Source of the DNA: Colius striatus
Lineage: Eukaryota > Chordata > Aves > Coliiformes > Coliidae
Length of the DNA: 64,000 nucleotides
Direction: 5' to 3'
NCBI RefSeq assembly: GCF_028858725.1
Contig: NC_084772.1
Location: forward strand, 19,259,548 to 19,323,547
A model generated the notes under the pieces. That model was not told the DNA's origin, made no database searches, and saw only the letters and a list, made by a program, of their open reading frames with translations. The translations under genes were made by a program, and so were the position numbers. This document shows, in pieces, positions 61,401 to 64,000 of the stretch (position 1 is its first letter; each line of letters opens with the position of its first letter).

Positions 61401-64000
61401 CTGTCATCCTCAGTTATAAATAACTGATCATAGCTATCTGGCTCCCTCAAAGCACCAGGAAAACTCCTACCTTCAAGCAGCTAACAACAGGGCCAACAGG
61501 CATCTGACTTCAACAGGTTTCTGCTCTGCCACCAGATTTGCTTTCTGCCCTTAAGAGACTGGGCTAGGGCAAGTCCTGGCTTTCTGTTCTCTCACACATA
61601 CCTATATCCAAAGCCTTTCAAGAGAACTGCAGCAGTTGTAGCTGCCTGAGGCACCATGCACAGCTGATGCTTGGACCCTCACTTTGCTGACACACATTTC
61701 CATTTCACATACTCCTCTTCTTTTTCTCTTCTTCTTCTCATATGTCCAAGCTTTTTACAACTGCAGCAAGCCCTGTGAGTGAATTCTAGCCTTTGTATTC
61801 ACCCCAGAGTGAATACACCAGCAGCCTACAGATAACAAAAACAACGATGCCATTTATCTTTATCAGGACACAACAATGACTACAGTCTCTTTACTTTGCC
61901 TGTCAAATAATTAGACACACATAAAAAGCCAGGTTTACTCCTGGTTCTTCAGTACACCTATCTAGCACATGCATCAGTTTGTGCCCAAGTAACAGAGGGT
62001 CACAATTTTGCAATCCAATCCTCTGTGTCAGCTCCCATGTGACACTACAGAGAAAAAGGGCTCCAATCATGCAAGTCAGCTTGCAGAAAAATGAGCCCCC
62101 ATCTCTCTCTGGGAAATGGGAAATGTGTACAGCAAGCTCAGTCCAGCCTTTCTCTTCCAGATAACTTTATGGGGGGGGAAAAAAAAGGTGGAGTAGCTTT
62201 TCTTTCTATTCCAGGCCCTGAATGTTTAGCATATGCATATAAAATATAGCATATAAAATTCCCCTTAGCTGGCCAAGGGAAAATCTGTCTGTTGCAGCTA
62301 CTGTACCAAAAGGGTCTGCAGAGGCCCTTATAAATCCCAGCATGGGCAGGCCTGAAGCCAGAAGGAAAATCCTTGTGTCATCTCCAGACACTTGGGTTCT
62401 TAGCAGCTAGGGACAGTGCCAGGTCATTAACAGCCTCTTGTTTTTATTTGCACTGGGGCTTGCAGCAGCCTCCACTGTTTGAAAGCCTCAGTACTACTGT
62501 GCTTAATGTCAGCACTCCCATCCACTGGTCATCTTACTTTCAGTGCAGCTGCAGTACAGAGGAGATGACATCTCCCATGGTTTTTCCCCAGCATGGTATC
62601 AGTCATAGATCTGATGTCATGAGGAAGAAAGGACACATCCTATGGCTGAAGCTGAGGTGCTTTCTAGCAAGGCTTCTCTAAGGGCAAGGAGAGCCAAAGA
62701 GTGACAAATGCCTATAACAATACAGTACCACTGCCCTTCACTCTGGCAACACCAAACCTAGTCCTGAAATCAGCTGTCAGAGCCCAAGCTATCAGCAAAA
62801 ACCCTCTCTTCAAATTTACTCCTTGCCAATTTGTACATAGAGCGGTTCCAGCCACTGGGAGAAGCCAGTCCAAACCTCTGGCAAACACGTCTCTCAGCAA
62901 TGGGAGCTGTGTTTCAGCTGATCTGCAAGTTCTTCCCATCTGTGCTGTATCCCACTGGAAAAGTCACAGGGCTGTGTGTCAGAAGTGGGGTGGTGAGAAG
63001 CTGCTTATTCTAGCCTGAAGAAGTTACTTATAAAGTGATTTATGTAGATTAGGACTAGGAGTTCTTGTAAATCCACATCCATTTGGTATGGTCATTACAG
63101 TAAACCAGAATAGGAACAACAGTCAAAACACCCAATTCTGTTTGCCTTCTCAGCAGGATCTCACTCATCCTCCTGAGAAAGACTGTCCCAAAGCCACATG
63201 ACATACCCATTACCATATGAGTTTGATTTTCTGACTGTCTCCATCAAAACCATCTTCTGTTTGGACTCACAGTGGAGAAATCCACATACAGGGAGTTGCA
63301 TGTGTTCTATCTGTCCCAAGACCAGGGACAGTAACCTGGTAACAGAGTCCTCTCTCGTGAGGTACCAGCATTAGTGCAGTGAGGAATCCAGAGGAAAAGA
63401 GAAAAGGGAACCAGAAAAAAGATCTGCCAGTGAGCTCCAGAGCAGGAACTCAGTAAACTTGTTGACATCACTATAACCAGGCAAATTCCTCACCGAAAAT
63501 AATAATGAATAAAATGCCATGGATGTTTGCTCACAGAAACAGAGCTGTTTTACCCTGACTGTGATTTATGCAAATAACAGAGCACATGACTTTGTGGGGG
63601 CAGGAGTGTTGAGGAAAACAGAGAAGAATCAAAATTCATGGAAAACAAGACAAAGTGGCAAAGGTTGGGCAGTCTTTTTGTTGAGACAGCCCTGCAAGGG
63701 AATTCCCTTGTCAGGAAAAGAGCTCCCTGCAGCCTAATGAAGGGTTAACATCTCCTGGTAGGAGATAAAGGTCAGCCAGTCATAAAGGTCAACCAGTTCA
63801 CAGAGGGGAAGCAACACTCAGAGGGAAACCAAGTCCTGTTTTCAGTGCTTCAGCATTTACATCAAAACCAGACCATTGTAGCACCAGTGGCCACAGCCCA
63901 ACATTGTGCCTGGGCTTGTCCTTACTGGAAGAAAAGCACCATAACATCATCTCTCTGCTTTCTCTCTGAGGGAACAGCTTGTTCACTGGAAGGCTCCACA
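58479..64000 (-). other. COTL1: COTL1 last intron, extends past right edge
   Basis: The sequence upstream of the COTL1 terminal exon is intronic because the remaining 106 residues must be encoded further right. I looked for the conserved segments of exons 2 and 3 (for example the WIGENV and KTGTDKTL regions) on the minus strand and did not see them. The stretch is unique, with pyrimidine-rich DNA near 61705-61740 and a 17-bp tandem duplication at 63765-63798. Confidence 0.8.
63765..63798. repeat. Tandem duplication of 17 bp
   Basis: ATAAAGGTCAGCCAGTC is followed directly by ATAAAGGTCAACCAGTT: two 17-bp copies with two differences. Confidence 0.93.

Noticed and set aside
58500..64000. Search for COTL1 exons 2 and 3
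   Set aside because: Conserved COTL1 segments were not found on the minus strand, so these exons are taken to lie beyond the right edge.

Overview
This window looks like nuclear DNA from a bird. The coding segments are vertebrate exons with ordinary splice sites. The only interspersed repeats I can identify are CR1 LINE fragments carrying the avian 3' end (ATTCTATGATTCT-type octamers). Intergenic DNA is AT-rich and unique, and there is one compact CpG island. Two genes are recognisable by protein similarity and both are on the minus strand: MEAK7 (TLDC1/KIAA1609, the mTOR-associated TLDc protein) at the left and COTL1 (coactosin-like protein) at the right. From general knowledge, the same neighbours occur in the same order and orientation on human 16q24.1, so this appears to be the conserved MEAK7-COTL1 interval.

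Layout. Positions 1-8480 hold the 5' three quarters of MEAK7. A probable noncoding first exon lies in a CpG island (about 8030-8690), followed by coding exons at 6531-6698, 3401-3631, 2530-2674, 1687-2127 and 277-395. Joined in phase they give 368 codons with no frame break. The last roughly 90 residues lie beyond the left edge. One MEAK7 intron appears to use a GC donor. Positions 8760-57140 are about 48 kb of intergenic DNA in which I recognise no gene. They hold scattered CR1 3' ends, short tandem repeats and several palindromes, one of them a perfect 50-bp palindrome with no spacer (11923-11972). Positions 57140-58478 are the COTL1 terminal exon (3' UTR plus the last 36 codons). From 58479 to the right edge is the last COTL1 intron, with exons 1-3 outside the window.

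The two genes are not an operon or a known functional pair. MEAK7 acts at the lysosome in mTOR signalling, and COTL1 is a cytoplasmic F-actin-binding and 5-lipoxygenase-binding protein. I found no CRISPR array, tRNA, rRNA, intact transposon or convincing undescribed gene system. The most unusual sequence features are the GC-AG intron and the spacer-free palindromes. Most open reading frames of 60-170 codons outside the listed exons look like chance frames.
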